Under the pieces are notes generated by a model, which was not told where the DNA came from, made no database searches, and saw nothing but the letters and a program-made list of their open reading frames with translations. Below, piece by piece: positions 37,223-47,055 of a stretch of 64,000 nt of DNA. The stretch comes from Alphaproteobacteria bacterium. Its GTDB lineage: Bacteria; Pseudomonadota; Alphaproteobacteria; Micavibrionales; Micavibrionaceae. How positions within the stretch are numbered: the first letter of the stretch is position 1; the number at the start of each line of letters is the position of its first letter. The position numbers and the translations under genes are program-made. The stretch covers positions 36,312 through 100,311 of the forward strand of contig RZZS01000002.1 in assembly GCA_009929775.1 (NCBI GenBank), given 5' to 3'.

Positions 37223-38608
37223 ATGGGCATTGCCAGCTTTTTCAATGTAAGGCAGTTTACGCGGCCGGAAATTGAAGCCTTGTGCGCGGACTTTGCTGGC
37301 CGCGCTACAGAGTGGGACGGTCGTCTGACCGAGATTCGGAACGCTGTTTCAGCGCACAGCGCACATGTTGCGAGCCGGAGAACCGACCTGATCAATGCGG
37401 AAAGCGAGCATGCGCCGAAAGGTCGTCTGAGAACAATTTCTGAAGGCTTCCGGGTCGCCTTTGCGAGACATCAGGTTGAACTGGAGCCGCATATCAGGAA
37501 ACGCCGGAATGCCAACGACAGGATCAATCGAATAGCTATGGAGGCTCCTCCCGCCAACCGGGCCAATATGACCGGCGGGCAGGCTGACCGGCTGGACGAT
37601 GCACTCAATGCTCTTCGGAAGGGTGATATGAGCGGGGCGCTTCTCGCTGTGCGACGGGACGGGTTTTTCGCCCTGACCCCGAAAGCTCGCGCCGGTCGCA
37701 AGGCTCTGATCGCGATGGAGCGATATATCCGCGCGAACGAACAAGACCTTAAGGCAGCAATCAGGGAGAAGAAGCAGGCATGGCGGGAGTTGGAAGCCGA
37801 CCTGAAGCCGACAGCGAAGACGGTGGCCCAGTTTCTGAAGAAACCGGAAGTCGCCGCTTTTCTGAGTGATCCCGCGAACGGTCTTGATGATACGAACCCA
37901 ACGGTTAAACTTCTCAAAGACTGCATCGCCTCCGGAAACAAGCCGAACCGATACGCTATCCGCAATCGTCTCATGCAGGCGATAGCAGCTGATTCTGGTT
38001 TCAGGCTTGACTTCAGCCAGATTGAAGCCGGTGTTGATGCCTTCGTCAAACCCTCCGAGGACAAGCTCAGAACCGCAAGATCCGAAGTCAGTCTCGCGGA
38101 GGATCGCCTCGCTGCCTGTGAGCGCTATCTTGAAACGGCTGGCGCGCTTAAGCGCTACGATCTGCGAGACAGCCGGATCGAAACCGGACAGGACACTGTG
38201 GAAGATGCATTGAGGGCCTCGCTGGCGCGGAACGGAGAAAGTTCATTGTGGACGCGTCGGCATGCGATGCTCGCCCAGAATGTCAAAGATCGATGGACCG
38301 ATCTCGGTACAGTCGACCAGGATATTGCCTTGCTGAAAAAGGATAGTTTCGATCCGGACGATATTGCCCTGCGGGACGTCCGGGCCGGGGAAGGCGGGCT
38401 GGTCAATCGCAGTTTATATCGTCTCGGCGATGAATTTGCCGGCACGGCTGGCGCGGCGGCCGTTCTTGCCGATGAGGGCCTCGGAAAAGTCAACGCTGCG
38501 CTGGACAGGACGAGAAAGTCGGTCGCGAAGATAGGGCAGCAAACCGCGGATTTTGTAAGGGAGCGTGTTCCTTCGTGGATGCCGTTTACTCCGACGTTCG
38601 GCGCTTAG
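37223..38608 (+). CDS. Uncharacterised helical/coiled-coil protein
   Basis: 461 aa, no signal peptide, highly charged helical sequence, no recognisable family motif; has its own plausible promoter. Confidence 0.65.
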   Translation: MGIASFFNVRQFTRPEIEALCADFAGRATEWDGRLTEIRNAVSAHSAHVASRRTDLINAESEHAPKGRLRTISEGFRVAFARHQVELEPHIRKRRNANDRINRIAMEAPPANRANMTGGQADRLDDALNALRKGDMSGALLAVRRDGFFALTPKARAGRKALIAMERYIRANEQDLKAAIREKKQAWRELEADLKPTAKTVAQFLKKPEVAAFLSDPANGLDDTNPTVKLLKDCIASGNKPNRYAIRNRLMQAIAADSGFRLDFSQIEAGVDAFVKPSEDKLRTARSEVSLAEDRLAACERYLETAGALKRYDLRDSRIETGQDTVEDALRASLARNGESSLWTRRHAMLAQNVKDRWTDLGTVDQDIALLKKDSFDPDDIALRDVRAGEGGLVNRSLYRLGDEFAGTAGAAAVLADEGLGKVNAALDRTRKSVAKIGQQTADFVRERVPSWMPFTPTFGA

Positions 38609-38697
38609 ACGGGGCGGGCGAGCGCTGTAATGCCAAAACCGCAATTCGGCAGAAATTTCGCTTCATTCCGCCACATTTTCCGGTTAACTGAAGAGCC

Positions 38698-39309
38698 ATG
38701 AGATATTTTTTGCTGGCTTTGGCGCTGCTTGGCACGACGCCGGTCGCTTTCGCGCAGATCGATCCGTCACCGGAACGGCTGGTCGCCCAGGCCGAAGCGT
38801 ACCTGCGCAATCTAGACACGATCCAGTCCCGTTTTGTTCAGATCGGTAATGACGGGTCGCGGCTCGAGGGCGTGTTTTACCTCGATCGACCGGGCAGGCT
38901 CCGCTTCGAGTACGACTCGCTCGACGATTTTATTGTCGCTGACGGGACTTTCATTTATTTCTACGATTCGGAACTGGGCGAGCAATCGAACGCACCCATC
39001 GGCCAGACGCTGGCAGACTTTATTTTGCGCGACGACCCCCGCCTGTCAGGAGATGTCACCGTCCAGAACGTATGGCGCGAGGCCGGGGCCGTGTATGTCA
39101 CCCTTGTCCAGACTTCGGATCCCGGTGCCGGAAGTTTGCGCCTTGTGTTTCAGGAACAGCCTTTCGTTTTGCGCATGTGGCGGGTTGTCGATTCGCAAGG
39201 GTACATTACGGACATGTACCTGACCGATTTGCATCAGGGTGTTGAGCTGCCGCGCAGCCTGTTCGTCTACCGGGACCCGGAGCGCGACGTGCAAAGGCTG
39301 AATCCATGA
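38698..39309 (+). CDS. lolA: Outer-membrane lipoprotein carrier protein LolA
   Basis: Signal peptide; AYLRNLDTIQSRFVQIGNDGSRLEGVFYLDRPGRLRFEYD. Confidence 0.93.
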   Translation: MRYFLLALALLGTTPVAFAQIDPSPERLVAQAEAYLRNLDTIQSRFVQIGNDGSRLEGVFYLDRPGRLRFEYDSLDDFIVADGTFIYFYDSELGEQSNAPIGQTLADFILRDDPRLSGDVTVQNVWREAGAVYVTLVQTSDPGAGSLRLVFQEQPFVLRMWRVVDSQGYITDMYLTDLHQGVELPRSLFVYRDPERDVQRLNP

Positions 39310-39902
39310 AGGCGAATTCGCCTGTCGACCATCTTGTTCGTGCGCTCGCCGCGCTGCCCGGACTGGGGCCACGATCCGCCCGGCGGATCGCGCTGCACCT
39401 TCTGACGCACAAGGACGAGCAAATGCTGCCGCTGGCCCGCGCGATTGAACAGGTGGCCGATGCCATTAAGGTTTGCTCCGAATGCGGCAATCTCGATGTC
39501 CTTAGCCCGTGCGCTATTTGCTGCGATCCATCGCGGGACCAAAGCACGCTTTGCATTGTCGCCCATGTCGCGGACCTTTGGGCGATCGAGCGAACCCATG
39601 CTTTCAAAGGCCGCTACCATATTCTGGGAGGCGTTCTGTCCGCCCTCGACGGAATCGGACCGCACGACCTTGATATCGCCGGCCTCCAGCGTCGTATCGA
39701 GGAAGGCGGCATCGGCGAGTTGATCGTTGCGCTTGGCGCAACGGTGGACGGCCAGTCCACCGCCCATTATATCAGCGATACCTTTGCGGGGCGCGAGATT
39801 AAAATTACACGACTCGCTCACGGACTGCCTGTCGGCGGCGAGCTTGACTATCTCGATGACGGCACCATTACGACGGCCCTGCGGGCGCGAGCGGGATTCT
39901 AG
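39306..39902 (+). CDS. recR: Recombination protein RecR
   Basis: LPGLGPRSARRIALHLL; zinc finger CSECGNLDVLSPCAICCD; TOPRIM YHILGGVLSALDGIGP. Confidence 0.95.
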   Translation: MKANSPVDHLVRALAALPGLGPRSARRIALHLLTHKDEQMLPLARAIEQVADAIKVCSECGNLDVLSPCAICCDPSRDQSTLCIVAHVADLWAIERTHAFKGRYHILGGVLSALDGIGPHDLDIAGLQRRIEEGGIGELIVALGATVDGQSTAHYISDTFAGREIKITRLAHGLPVGGELDYLDDGTITTALRARAGF

Positions 39903-39908
39903 CAACGA

Positions 39909-40724
39909 TCACGCGCATGGAAAGAGGACGTAGTTCCTGCGGGAACGCGGCCAGGACTGCGCCCAGCCAGCACCGAGTACGGTCCAGCAGCAGAGCCAGA
40001 AGGCCAGCAATGGCGGAGACGGGGAAAACTGCCAGTCTGCAAGCGCCATCGTCCCGACGAGCGCGAGAGAAAGCCACGCGAACCCCCGATTCCGCCGCCG
40101 GTTTATCAGCGCGTGTACGAAAGCCGTCGCGCAAAGGCCAGCGCACCCATAGACAAGAAAGGCCCCTGCCATGCCGTGTTCTGCAAGACGTTGCGCGAAC
40201 GCGCTATCTGTGTGAACAGGTAAGGCGATGGCCAGATTGCTGGCCGCGATGAGGATTCCTGCAATCCCGACGGTCATGACCGCGCGCGCTTGCCGGGATT
40301 CAAGGGCGTAACCCTGAGAAAGCCAGAACAGCATTCCACAAAGCATGACGGAGGCGGCGCCTGATGAATCGGCTTTGCCGAGAGCCAGAAGAAAATACAC
40401 GGAACCGAGCATAAGGACCGCGAGAAATGCCGGATGCGCGACGAACGCAAGATTTCCCTCTTTCTTGCCGAAATCGGCCCGCCGCAACTGCGCGAGGAGA
40501 GCGAACGGCAACTGGTGCGAACTCCGTGTCTCGCTGCTGTGTGTGACGGCGGTCAATTTCCCGAGTTGCACAAGCCGCACAAGCAGAAAGAAGCCCCAGA
40601 CCAGAAGGGACAAGCCCGCCACAAACGGTTGCGGCCAGAAAAAAAATACCGATCCGAATGTCATGGTGAACGCAAAAAGAAAAGCCAGCAAACCAGCCGT
40701 TACCGGGGTTCGTTCGGTTGCCAT
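39909..40724 (-). CDS. Polytopic membrane protein, possibly a short O-antigen-ligase-like protein
   Basis: Start MATERTPVTAGLLAFLFAFTMTFGSVFFFWPQPFVAGLSLLVWGFFLL; several TM helices; adjacent to the BY-kinase/Wza genes. Confidence 0.45.
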   Translation of the reverse strand: MATERTPVTAGLLAFLFAFTMTFGSVFFFWPQPFVAGLSLLVWGFFLLVRLVQLGKLTAVTHSSETRSSHQLPFALLAQLRRADFGKKEGNLAFVAHPAFLAVLMLGSVYFLLALGKADSSGAASVMLCGMLFWLSQGYALESRQARAVMTVGIAGILIAASNLAIALPVHTDSAFAQRLAEHGMAGAFLVYGCAGLCATAFVHALINRRRNRGFAWLSLALVGTMALADWQFSPSPPLLAFWLCCWTVLGAGWAQSWPRSRRNYVLFPCA

Positions 40725-40996
40725 AGGCTCAAGTCCTCTGCGGTTCTGTAAGAGATGGTCCTGAAGGCGCTGTCGAATATAACCGGCCTTGCGGGTGCAG
40801 GGCTTCGTCCGGAGGCCTGCGTCGCGGGTGCGGGGATAACAGCGGATCTCTGCGGGGGCGCCGGATTGTCGCTTCCGCTTCCTTTCACGATGATGAGACC
40901 GACGCCGCTGAAAACGGCGGCATACCCGATAGCGAAGAGCCAAAGAAAAATAAGGCCCCTCGCAAATTGCATGGCGACGGCAGAGCGCATCGGCAC
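40700..40996 (-). CDS. Hypothetical membrane protein, Pro/Ala-rich C-terminus
   Basis: 98 aa, one TM helix (GLIFLWLFAIGYAAVFSGVGLIIV). Confidence 0.45.
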   Translation of the reverse strand: MPMRSAVAMQFARGLIFLWLFAIGYAAVFSGVGLIIVKGSGSDNPAPPQRSAVIPAPATQASGRSPAPARPVIFDSAFRTISYRTAEDLSLWQPNEPR

Positions 40997-41020
40997 CTCG
41001 GTAACTGACTATTTTGCGAA

Positions 41021-43300
41021 TCAGCTACTATAATACTCTTTGTAGTGGGAATAGTAATAGGCCGTATCGCCATATCCGTATTTTACGTGGCGGCGCACAT
41101 CGACATTGGTCAGGACGAACGCCATCTTTTCGTGCCCGATATCGACGAATTGCTTCAGTCCGGTGGCAACAACCTCGCGCGGCGTCTCGTTCCAGCTCAC
41201 GGCGTAGAGCGTGCAGTCCGAACGTTTAGCCAGCAGTTTCGAGTCCGCAACGGCGAGACAGGCCGGCGAGTCGAGGATGACGAGATCGTAGGTTTGGCGA
41301 AGAACGGAAAGGAGCGTTTCCATCTCGGCTTTACCGAGCAGGTCTATAGCGCTGCCGGGAACCGCCCGGCCGAAGATCACATGGGCCCCGGATTGCGGAT
41401 CGGAATGGATCACGTCCTCCAGCTTTGCCTGCCCGGTCAGGTATTCGACGATTGAAATTGAATTGTCCTGTCCAAAGGCCGCATGCAGACGCGGGCGGCG
41501 CAGATCGCAGTCGATAATAATCGCCTTCTCACCGGATTTCGCCGCAAGCTTGCCGAGCCAGGCCGAAAGAGTGGTCTTCCCCTCGCCGGGGAAAGACGAC
41601 GTGATGGCGACGACCTTTGGCCGTTCGCCCCTCGACCGCAGATTGATGGCCATCCGCAGCGCCCGCATCGCTTCGGCGAGGCTCGAGGATGGTTTGTCGA
41701 TAATCTCACTGGCAACGCGCTCTTGATTCTTGCCGCGGATCGCCGGGACGAGACCGAAACAGGGATAGCCGGTGAAGGATTCGATCTGCGTTGCGGACCG
41801 GAAAGCATTGTCGAGCTTTTCGAGCAGCAGAGACAGCGCGAATCCTACGAACAGCGATACGACAAGAGAGAGCAGCAGAAAGAGCGGCCTGTTTGGATAG
41901 GACGGGTAAAGTGGTACGGACGCGTATGAAATGACGCGCGCTTCGGCTTCCTGCAGTTGTTCTTTCTTGTCCGATCGTTTGTAGGTGTCAAGAAACGTAT
42001 CGAAAATCATTCGCGTGGCTTCTGCCTCGCGTTCAAGCTCGCGCAGCCGGATCATCGCCTGATTCTCGCCCTGTTGGCGGAATTCGAGCTCGTCGATGCT
42101 GGCCAAAAGTGCGTCCACGCGTGCCTTGGCCACTTCGACCTCTGTCTTGATGCCGCGGGCGATGCGGTGGAGCTCGGTGTCGATTTTAGTGGCGATCTGG
42201 TCCTGCTCGGCCTTCAGGGCGATCAAGCGGGGATGTCTATCGCCGTAACGGGTTGACAGGTCGGCATACTGGTTGTCTATTTCCGCTTCGCGGCGCCGCA
42301 ATTCCTGAATCATTGGCGAGGACGTTGCCTCGACCGAGGCTTCAAGCAACTGCGTGTCTGATGCCCAGTCGCCGATATTTACCATGCGCGCCTGCGCTTC
42401 GGCGAGTTTCGCTTTGGCAAATACGAGCTGTGAACTGAGTTCGGTGAGTTGCTGTGCCGTAAGCTCCGAGCGGATGCCTTTCAGGAGACCGTGCTCCGCG
42501 CGATATTCCTCTACCGCGGCCTCGGAGGTCCTCACCTGATTTCGCAGCGTCTCAAGCCGCGCATCAAGCCAGCGATTAACCTTCTGCATGGCTTCAAACT
42601 TCGTTTCCAGGCGCTCTTCGATGTACATGTCGACCACGGCATTGGCCACGAGCGAGGCTTTACGAGGGTCTTTTGACTCGAAGAAAACCTGGATAACATA
42701 GGAGCCGGGTACCGGACGAACGGTCAGCCGCCTGAGGAAATTGTCAACGGTTGTGCTGATCTCCACATCCGCCACTTCAACGGGCTTTGGCGCGATTTCT
42801 TCGACATTGAGTGAACGAAACAGGCTTGCCTTATCCTTCGTCATCGCGGTTACAGCGTCGGTTCCGGGCCATTCGCGTCCCTCGCGCCGTGCCCGGGGGC
42901 TGAATTCAGGGTCGTCCACCAGGTTCAGTCGGTCGATGATCTTCCTTGCGAGAATACGGGATTTGAGCACTTCGACTTCACCGAGGATCAGGCTGGTGTC
43001 GATCGACATGTCCTTTAGCAGCGCATCAAGTTCCGGCTGCGTATAGCCGACAGACTCGATCATCACAAGCGCGCGGGCGGTGAATCGTTCTTCGGTCTTT
43101 AGAAGGAAGATTGTGGCAAGGCTGACGAAAATTGTCATGATGGCGAGAATGAGAAACCGTCGACGCCAGAGCAACAGGACCAGTCGCCGGACATCGATGT
43201 CTCCTTCCGCCATTGCATCGGAAACGCCATGAGCCGCCCGCCGGGCTGCGGCTGCCCGCCGGTCGCTCAATTCTTCGTTTCTGTTCGCTTCGTCCGCCAC
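41021..43300 (-). CDS. Wzc-like polysaccharide co-polymerase / BY-kinase
   Basis: Wzz-type N-terminus; ITSSFPGEGKTTLSAWLGKLAAKSGEKAIIIDCDLRRPRLH Walker A/A'; C-terminal tyrosine cluster YGYGDTAYYYSHYKEYYSS. Confidence 0.92.
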   Translation of the reverse strand: MADEANRNEELSDRRAAAARRAAHGVSDAMAEGDIDVRRLVLLLWRRRFLILAIMTIFVSLATIFLLKTEERFTARALVMIESVGYTQPELDALLKDMSIDTSLILGEVEVLKSRILARKIIDRLNLVDDPEFSPRARREGREWPGTDAVTAMTKDKASLFRSLNVEEIAPKPVEVADVEISTTVDNFLRRLTVRPVPGSYVIQVFFESKDPRKASLVANAVVDMYIEERLETKFEAMQKVNRWLDARLETLRNQVRTSEAAVEEYRAEHGLLKGIRSELTAQQLTELSSQLVFAKAKLAEAQARMVNIGDWASDTQLLEASVEATSSPMIQELRRREAEIDNQYADLSTRYGDRHPRLIALKAEQDQIATKIDTELHRIARGIKTEVEVAKARVDALLASIDELEFRQQGENQAMIRLRELEREAEATRMIFDTFLDTYKRSDKKEQLQEAEARVISYASVPLYPSYPNRPLFLLLSLVVSLFVGFALSLLLEKLDNAFRSATQIESFTGYPCFGLVPAIRGKNQERVASEIIDKPSSSLAEAMRALRMAINLRSRGERPKVVAITSSFPGEGKTTLSAWLGKLAAKSGEKAIIIDCDLRRPRLHAAFGQDNSISIVEYLTGQAKLEDVIHSDPQSGAHVIFGRAVPGSAIDLLGKAEMETLLSVLRQTYDLVILDSPACLAVADSKLLAKRSDCTLYAVSWNETPREVVATGLKQFVDIGHEKMAFVLTNVDVRRHVKYGYGDTAYYYSHYKEYYSS

Positions 43301-43306
43301 GGGTTT

Positions 43307-43903
43307 CTAGAAAATTCTCTCCCTGATATAGATGATGTCGCCCGGAAGGACATTGGCATGCACCTCGGATACGATGACCTCCGGGGAACCTTGCTGGGGT
43401 CTCAGAATTTCGACCTGACCGTTTTCGGCGCGGTACGTGAAACCACCGGCAATCGCAACTGCGTTAAGAATGCTCATGCCTTCGAGCCACGGATAACTCC
43501 CCGGCGCGCCGACTTCGCCGAGAATGTAAAAGGGCCGGTAGGAAATGACATCCATCGATACGCGGGGGTCGACAAGAAAGCCGTCCTGCAACGCTTCGAC
43601 CGCTTTTTCTTCCGCCATCCGTAACGTGAGACCGCCAATCCGGACTTCGCCAGCCAGCGGCAGAGTGATTGTCTGGTTTCCATCCACCTTGTATTCGCCG
43701 CTCAAATCTTCTTCACCAAATACAGTAATCCGGACCGTGTCGCCGGGCCCAATACGGTAAACCGACTCGAAGTCCGGTTGGTTCGCGCTGTTTGATGGCA
43801 CCAGAAAGTCGCTGCCGCCCGTGCATCCGGCAGGCACGGTCGACAGAACGGCGACCAGCAGGATGGCGAGCATCCTGAAACAGCGTGAGAAAAAAGTCGG
43901 CAT
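43307..43903 (-). CDS. Wza-like polysaccharide export lipoprotein
   Basis: Lipobox VPAGC; YRIGPGDTVRITVFGEEDLSGEYKVDGNQTITLPLAGEVRIGGLT. Confidence 0.92.
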   Translation of the reverse strand: MPTFFSRCFRMLAILLVAVLSTVPAGCTGGSDFLVPSNSANQPDFESVYRIGPGDTVRITVFGEEDLSGEYKVDGNQTITLPLAGEVRIGGLTLRMAEEKAVEALQDGFLVDPRVSMDVISYRPFYILGEVGAPGSYPWLEGMSILNAVAIAGGFTYRAENGQVEILRPQQGSPEVIVSEVHANVLPGDIIYIRERIF

Positions 43904-44034
43904 TAAATTCTGAACAAAAACAAAGAAAGAGGGCGGACCAGAGGTAATTATCCGCCGTCTATATTACCGTCTAACGGTACTGGAAAACAACCGTTTAACG
44001 AAAAAAGAGCGATTGGGGGCCCGGAAACAGGCGT

Positions 44035-44787
44035 TCATTTCAGAGAAAACCCTTCGCCCAGGTAAACGCGGCGAACGTCCTCGTGGGAAACGATATCATC
44101 CGGCACTCCTTCCATCAGTACCCGGCCATCGTGGAGAATGTAGGCCCGGTCAACGATTTCCAGGCAGTCGCGTACGTTGTGATCGGTGATCAGGACGCCA
44201 ATACCGCGATCCTTCAAATGCGCGATCAGCATGCGGATGTCGCTGACCGCGATCGGATCGATTCCGGCAAGCGGCTCGTCAAGCAGCATGAATTCCGGGC
44301 GGCTGGCGAGTGCACGGGCAATCTCGACGCGGCGGCGTTCTCCGCCCGATAGCGCCAGTGCTGGCGTCCGGCGCAAGTGCCCGACCGAGAATTCCGCAAG
44401 CAAATCTTCAAGAAGCAGTTCCTGATCTTCGCGCGTCAGGTCCTGCGCCTGCAGGACGGCCCGGATATTGTCCTCGACCGACAAGCCCCGGAAGATCGAT
44501 GACTCCTGAGGCAGATAGCCGATTCCCATCCGCGCGCGACGATACATCGGCAGGCCTGTAATGTCCTGCCCGTCAAGCATGATATAGCCGCTGTCCGCGG
44601 AAATCAGGCCGGTCATGATATAAAAGCTGGTGGTTTTGCCTGCACCGTTGGGTCCAAGCAAGGCGACAGCCTCGCCGCGCTGGACCGAGATGCTTACGTC
44701 CCGGAGCACCGGACGCTTCTTGTAGCTCTTGGAAAGATGCTCGGCCGTCAGGCCTTTAGGAACAGTGCGAAGACGCGGTTTTGGCAT
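44035..44787 (-). CDS. lptB: LPS export ABC transporter ATP-binding protein
   Basis: [45 protein letters not shown]...GIGYLPQESSIFRGLSVEDNI...[15 protein letters not shown]. Confidence 0.95.
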   Translation of the reverse strand: MPKPRLRTVPKGLTAEHLSKSYKKRPVLRDVSISVQRGEAVALLGPNGAGKTTSFYIMTGLISADSGYIMLDGQDITGLPMYRRARMGIGYLPQESSIFRGLSVEDNIRAVLQAQDLTREDQELLLEDLLAEFSVGHLRRTPALALSGGERRRVEIARALASRPEFMLLDEPLAGIDPIAVSDIRMLIAHLKDRGIGVLITDHNVRDCLEIVDRAYILHDGRVLMEGVPDDIVSHEDVRRVYLGEGFSLK

Positions 44788-44806
44788 GCGATTTTTTTTC
44801 TGTTAT

Positions 44807-45499
44807 TCACGGCATAGCCGGTTTTGCCAACGCCAAGCGTACACCAAGCGCGACAAGAAATCCACCGCACAGGCGGTCAATCCATTTGGAGAACCGCAGA
44901 AACGCGCTTTTCAGCCGCCTGTCGGTCAGGAACAGTGCCACGGCAACAAACCAGCAGGGCACGATGACAACCGCGCTTGCTCCGTAAAGCGCCTGCAAAG
45001 CCAGAGCTGTGTCGGGTCCAATCACCTGCGTATACAACGCGAGAAAGAACATTGTCGCCTTGGGATTAAGAAGGTTGGTCAGGAAGCCGCTCCGAAGCGC
45101 CCTGATAGCTGACATCGGTGGACCGGGGCTCCGCGTCATCTCGCTAATTCCAGAATCATGCTCGAATCCCTTGCTTCGCAGCGACTTGTACCCGATGTAA
45201 AGCAGGTAGGCGGCGCCTGCGAATTTGAGGATCGAAAATAGCAGGACGGATTGCGAGATCACAGCCGCAATGCCGACGATGCAGTACAGTACGTGCACGA
45301 GAACAGCTATCCCCAACCCGATTGCGGTGAAAACCCCTGCCTTTCGGCCATACATTACCGAGTTGCGGACGGTCATGACGAAATCAGGACCCGGAGAAAC
45401 CGACGCCAGGAACACGACCGAAGCAATCAGTAACCACTGCGCCAGGAATTCCATTCGCTTTTCCTCCGAGACTCCAAAATGAAGCGATACGCCGGACAA
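44807..45499 (-). CDS. LysE/RhtB family translocator
   Basis: SVSPGPDFVMTVRNSVMYGRKAGVFTAIGLGIAVLVH; SGFLTNLLNPKATMFFLALYTQVI. Confidence 0.9.
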   Translation of the reverse strand: MSGVSLHFGVSEEKRMEFLAQWLLIASVVFLASVSPGPDFVMTVRNSVMYGRKAGVFTAIGLGIAVLVHVLYCIVGIAAVISQSVLLFSILKFAGAAYLLYIGYKSLRSKGFEHDSGISEMTRSPGPPMSAIRALRSGFLTNLLNPKATMFFLALYTQVIGPDTALALQALYGASAVVIVPCWFVAVALFLTDRRLKSAFLRFSKWIDRLCGGFLVALGVRLALAKPAMP

Positions 45500-45581
45500 G
45501 CGAACATAGCGCGATATTCCGAAAATTCAAGGAATGGTGCTGGCCTGCAAAGACGTCGGTTCGCATTTCTGCCGTTGGCGT

Positions 45582-46007
45582 TCACTCGTCCTGAATAGAC
45601 AAATTGCTATTATCCTCCAGGATCATTTCGAGAGCGACGCAGAACGGCGGGAAAACAAGGGCTTTGTTAATCTCAAGCGATAGGGGAATGCCCTGTTCAA
45701 TACAATGTTCGATCAAAATTTCCTTAAGAAAAACTTCTTCAATCGTAAACGCCATTGGCCTGGAGTTATTCTGGCCGACGCACATGAAGACAAGGGTGCC
45801 CTCGTTCAACAGGGAAAAGTTCGATCGTGCCAACGCTTCCATAATCCTCTGCCGCGACTCCTCTGATGACAGAGGAATCATGCTTGCTTTCAGGACCTCA
45901 AGGATCAGGCAGTCGTCGGTCAACACGTTGTCCTTGTATCCGTATGCCTTAAGTATCGTCTTGATTTCGCTCAGTGAAAAAATAATTTGACGTTTTTCGG
46001 TAGGCAT
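45582..46007 (-). CDS. Hypothetical protein
   Basis: 141 aa MPTEKRQIIFSLSEIKTILKAYGYKDNVLTDDCLILEVLK..., no recognised family. Confidence 0.55.
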   Translation of the reverse strand: MPTEKRQIIFSLSEIKTILKAYGYKDNVLTDDCLILEVLKASMIPLSSEESRQRIMEALARSNFSLLNEGTLVFMCVGQNNSRPMAFTIEEVFLKEILIEHCIEQGIPLSLEINKALVFPPFCVALEMILEDNSNLSIQDE

Positions 46008-46248
46008 GGTTCACCAGAAATCAGCAGGGTGTACTCGGAGGGATTGTCAAGACGCTGGCCGACTTCACGAACGGACAACGGTCGCGATTATAACGCGCGG
46101 ACAGCAGAATAGCCAATAGCGTATTGCGGAATGGCCGCTTCAATGCTGACATTCCGGGACATATTTCTGCGGGAACGGTAATCCCGTTCCTCTTGGGGTG
46201 GAAGCCCACGCATTGAGGCCATACGAAACCCCCTTATCGCCGGGAAGA

Positions 46249-47055
46249 CTACGGATCACTCGTTCCGCCGGTACTGCCCGGATAGAACACGCCTCGCACG
46301 CGTCCGCCGTCACCTGCCGTAGCTCCGCCGAGCAAACGGCTTACGTTGGTGGTCAGGTTGACCTGGCCGCGACTGCCCTGAAGGACGTTTTGGCCGCGCT
46401 CGATCCGGACATTCCCTTCGATTTCTGCAATGTTATCCGCCGCACGGTAAATTCCCCGGTCGCCGTGCAAAGTCTCGGTGGGTGTGATAATGCGGACGTT
46501 GCCGCTTGCTTCGACGGACTCAAGCGTACGCTTTCCGTCTTTGTCGGTGAACTTAACGGAAACGGTATCGGCCTTCAGCGTATCCTCTCCGCGGACGACC
46601 AGCGCGTTGCCAATTGCCAGAAGCCTGCCGTTTGTGACGTGATACTCGAACCGGTCGCGCGCTGTGACGATCTGCCCAGGTGAAACCAGTCGGAGATCGC
46701 CGCCGGTCATCAAGGCGATTCCATTGTCGACGTCATAGACGGCGCGTGCGCCTGTAGCTGTGCTTTCAGGGTTTGAAATGCGTACGCTCCCTTCTGCCGT
46801 CATGCGCCAGATGTTGAAATTTCCGTCAGGTCCGTCACGATAATCAGCGGTAAGAGTGTCCGCTGAGATAGCCGTCTCGCCTTGTTTCGCGAGCGCCTGA
46901 CCGGTTGCAATGAAGGTCCGGTCGTTTCGCCGCCATTCAAGCGCCTTATCGGCCGTAATCTCAATCCTTTCCGCTGAGTCCTGCGCCAGTGAGTCCGTGC
47001 CCGGAGCCAAAACCAGCATCGCCGCCGCCACTGTCAGAAATTTGCGCGCAACCAT
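46249..47055 (-). CDS. lptA: LPS transport periplasmic protein LptA
   Basis: Signal peptide; IEITADKALEWRRNDRTFIATGQALAKQGETAISADTLTADYRD; adjacent to lptC. Confidence 0.88.
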   Translation of the reverse strand: MVARKFLTVAAAMLVLAPGTDSLAQDSAERIEITADKALEWRRNDRTFIATGQALAKQGETAISADTLTADYRDGPDGNFNIWRMTAEGSVRISNPESTATGARAVYDVDNGIALMTGGDLRLVSPGQIVTARDRFEYHVTNGRLLAIGNALVVRGEDTLKADTVSVKFTDKDGKRTLESVEASGNVRIITPTETLHGDRGIYRAADNIAEIEGNVRIERGQNVLQGSRGQVNLTTNVSRLLGGATAGDGGRVRGVFYPGSTGGTSDP

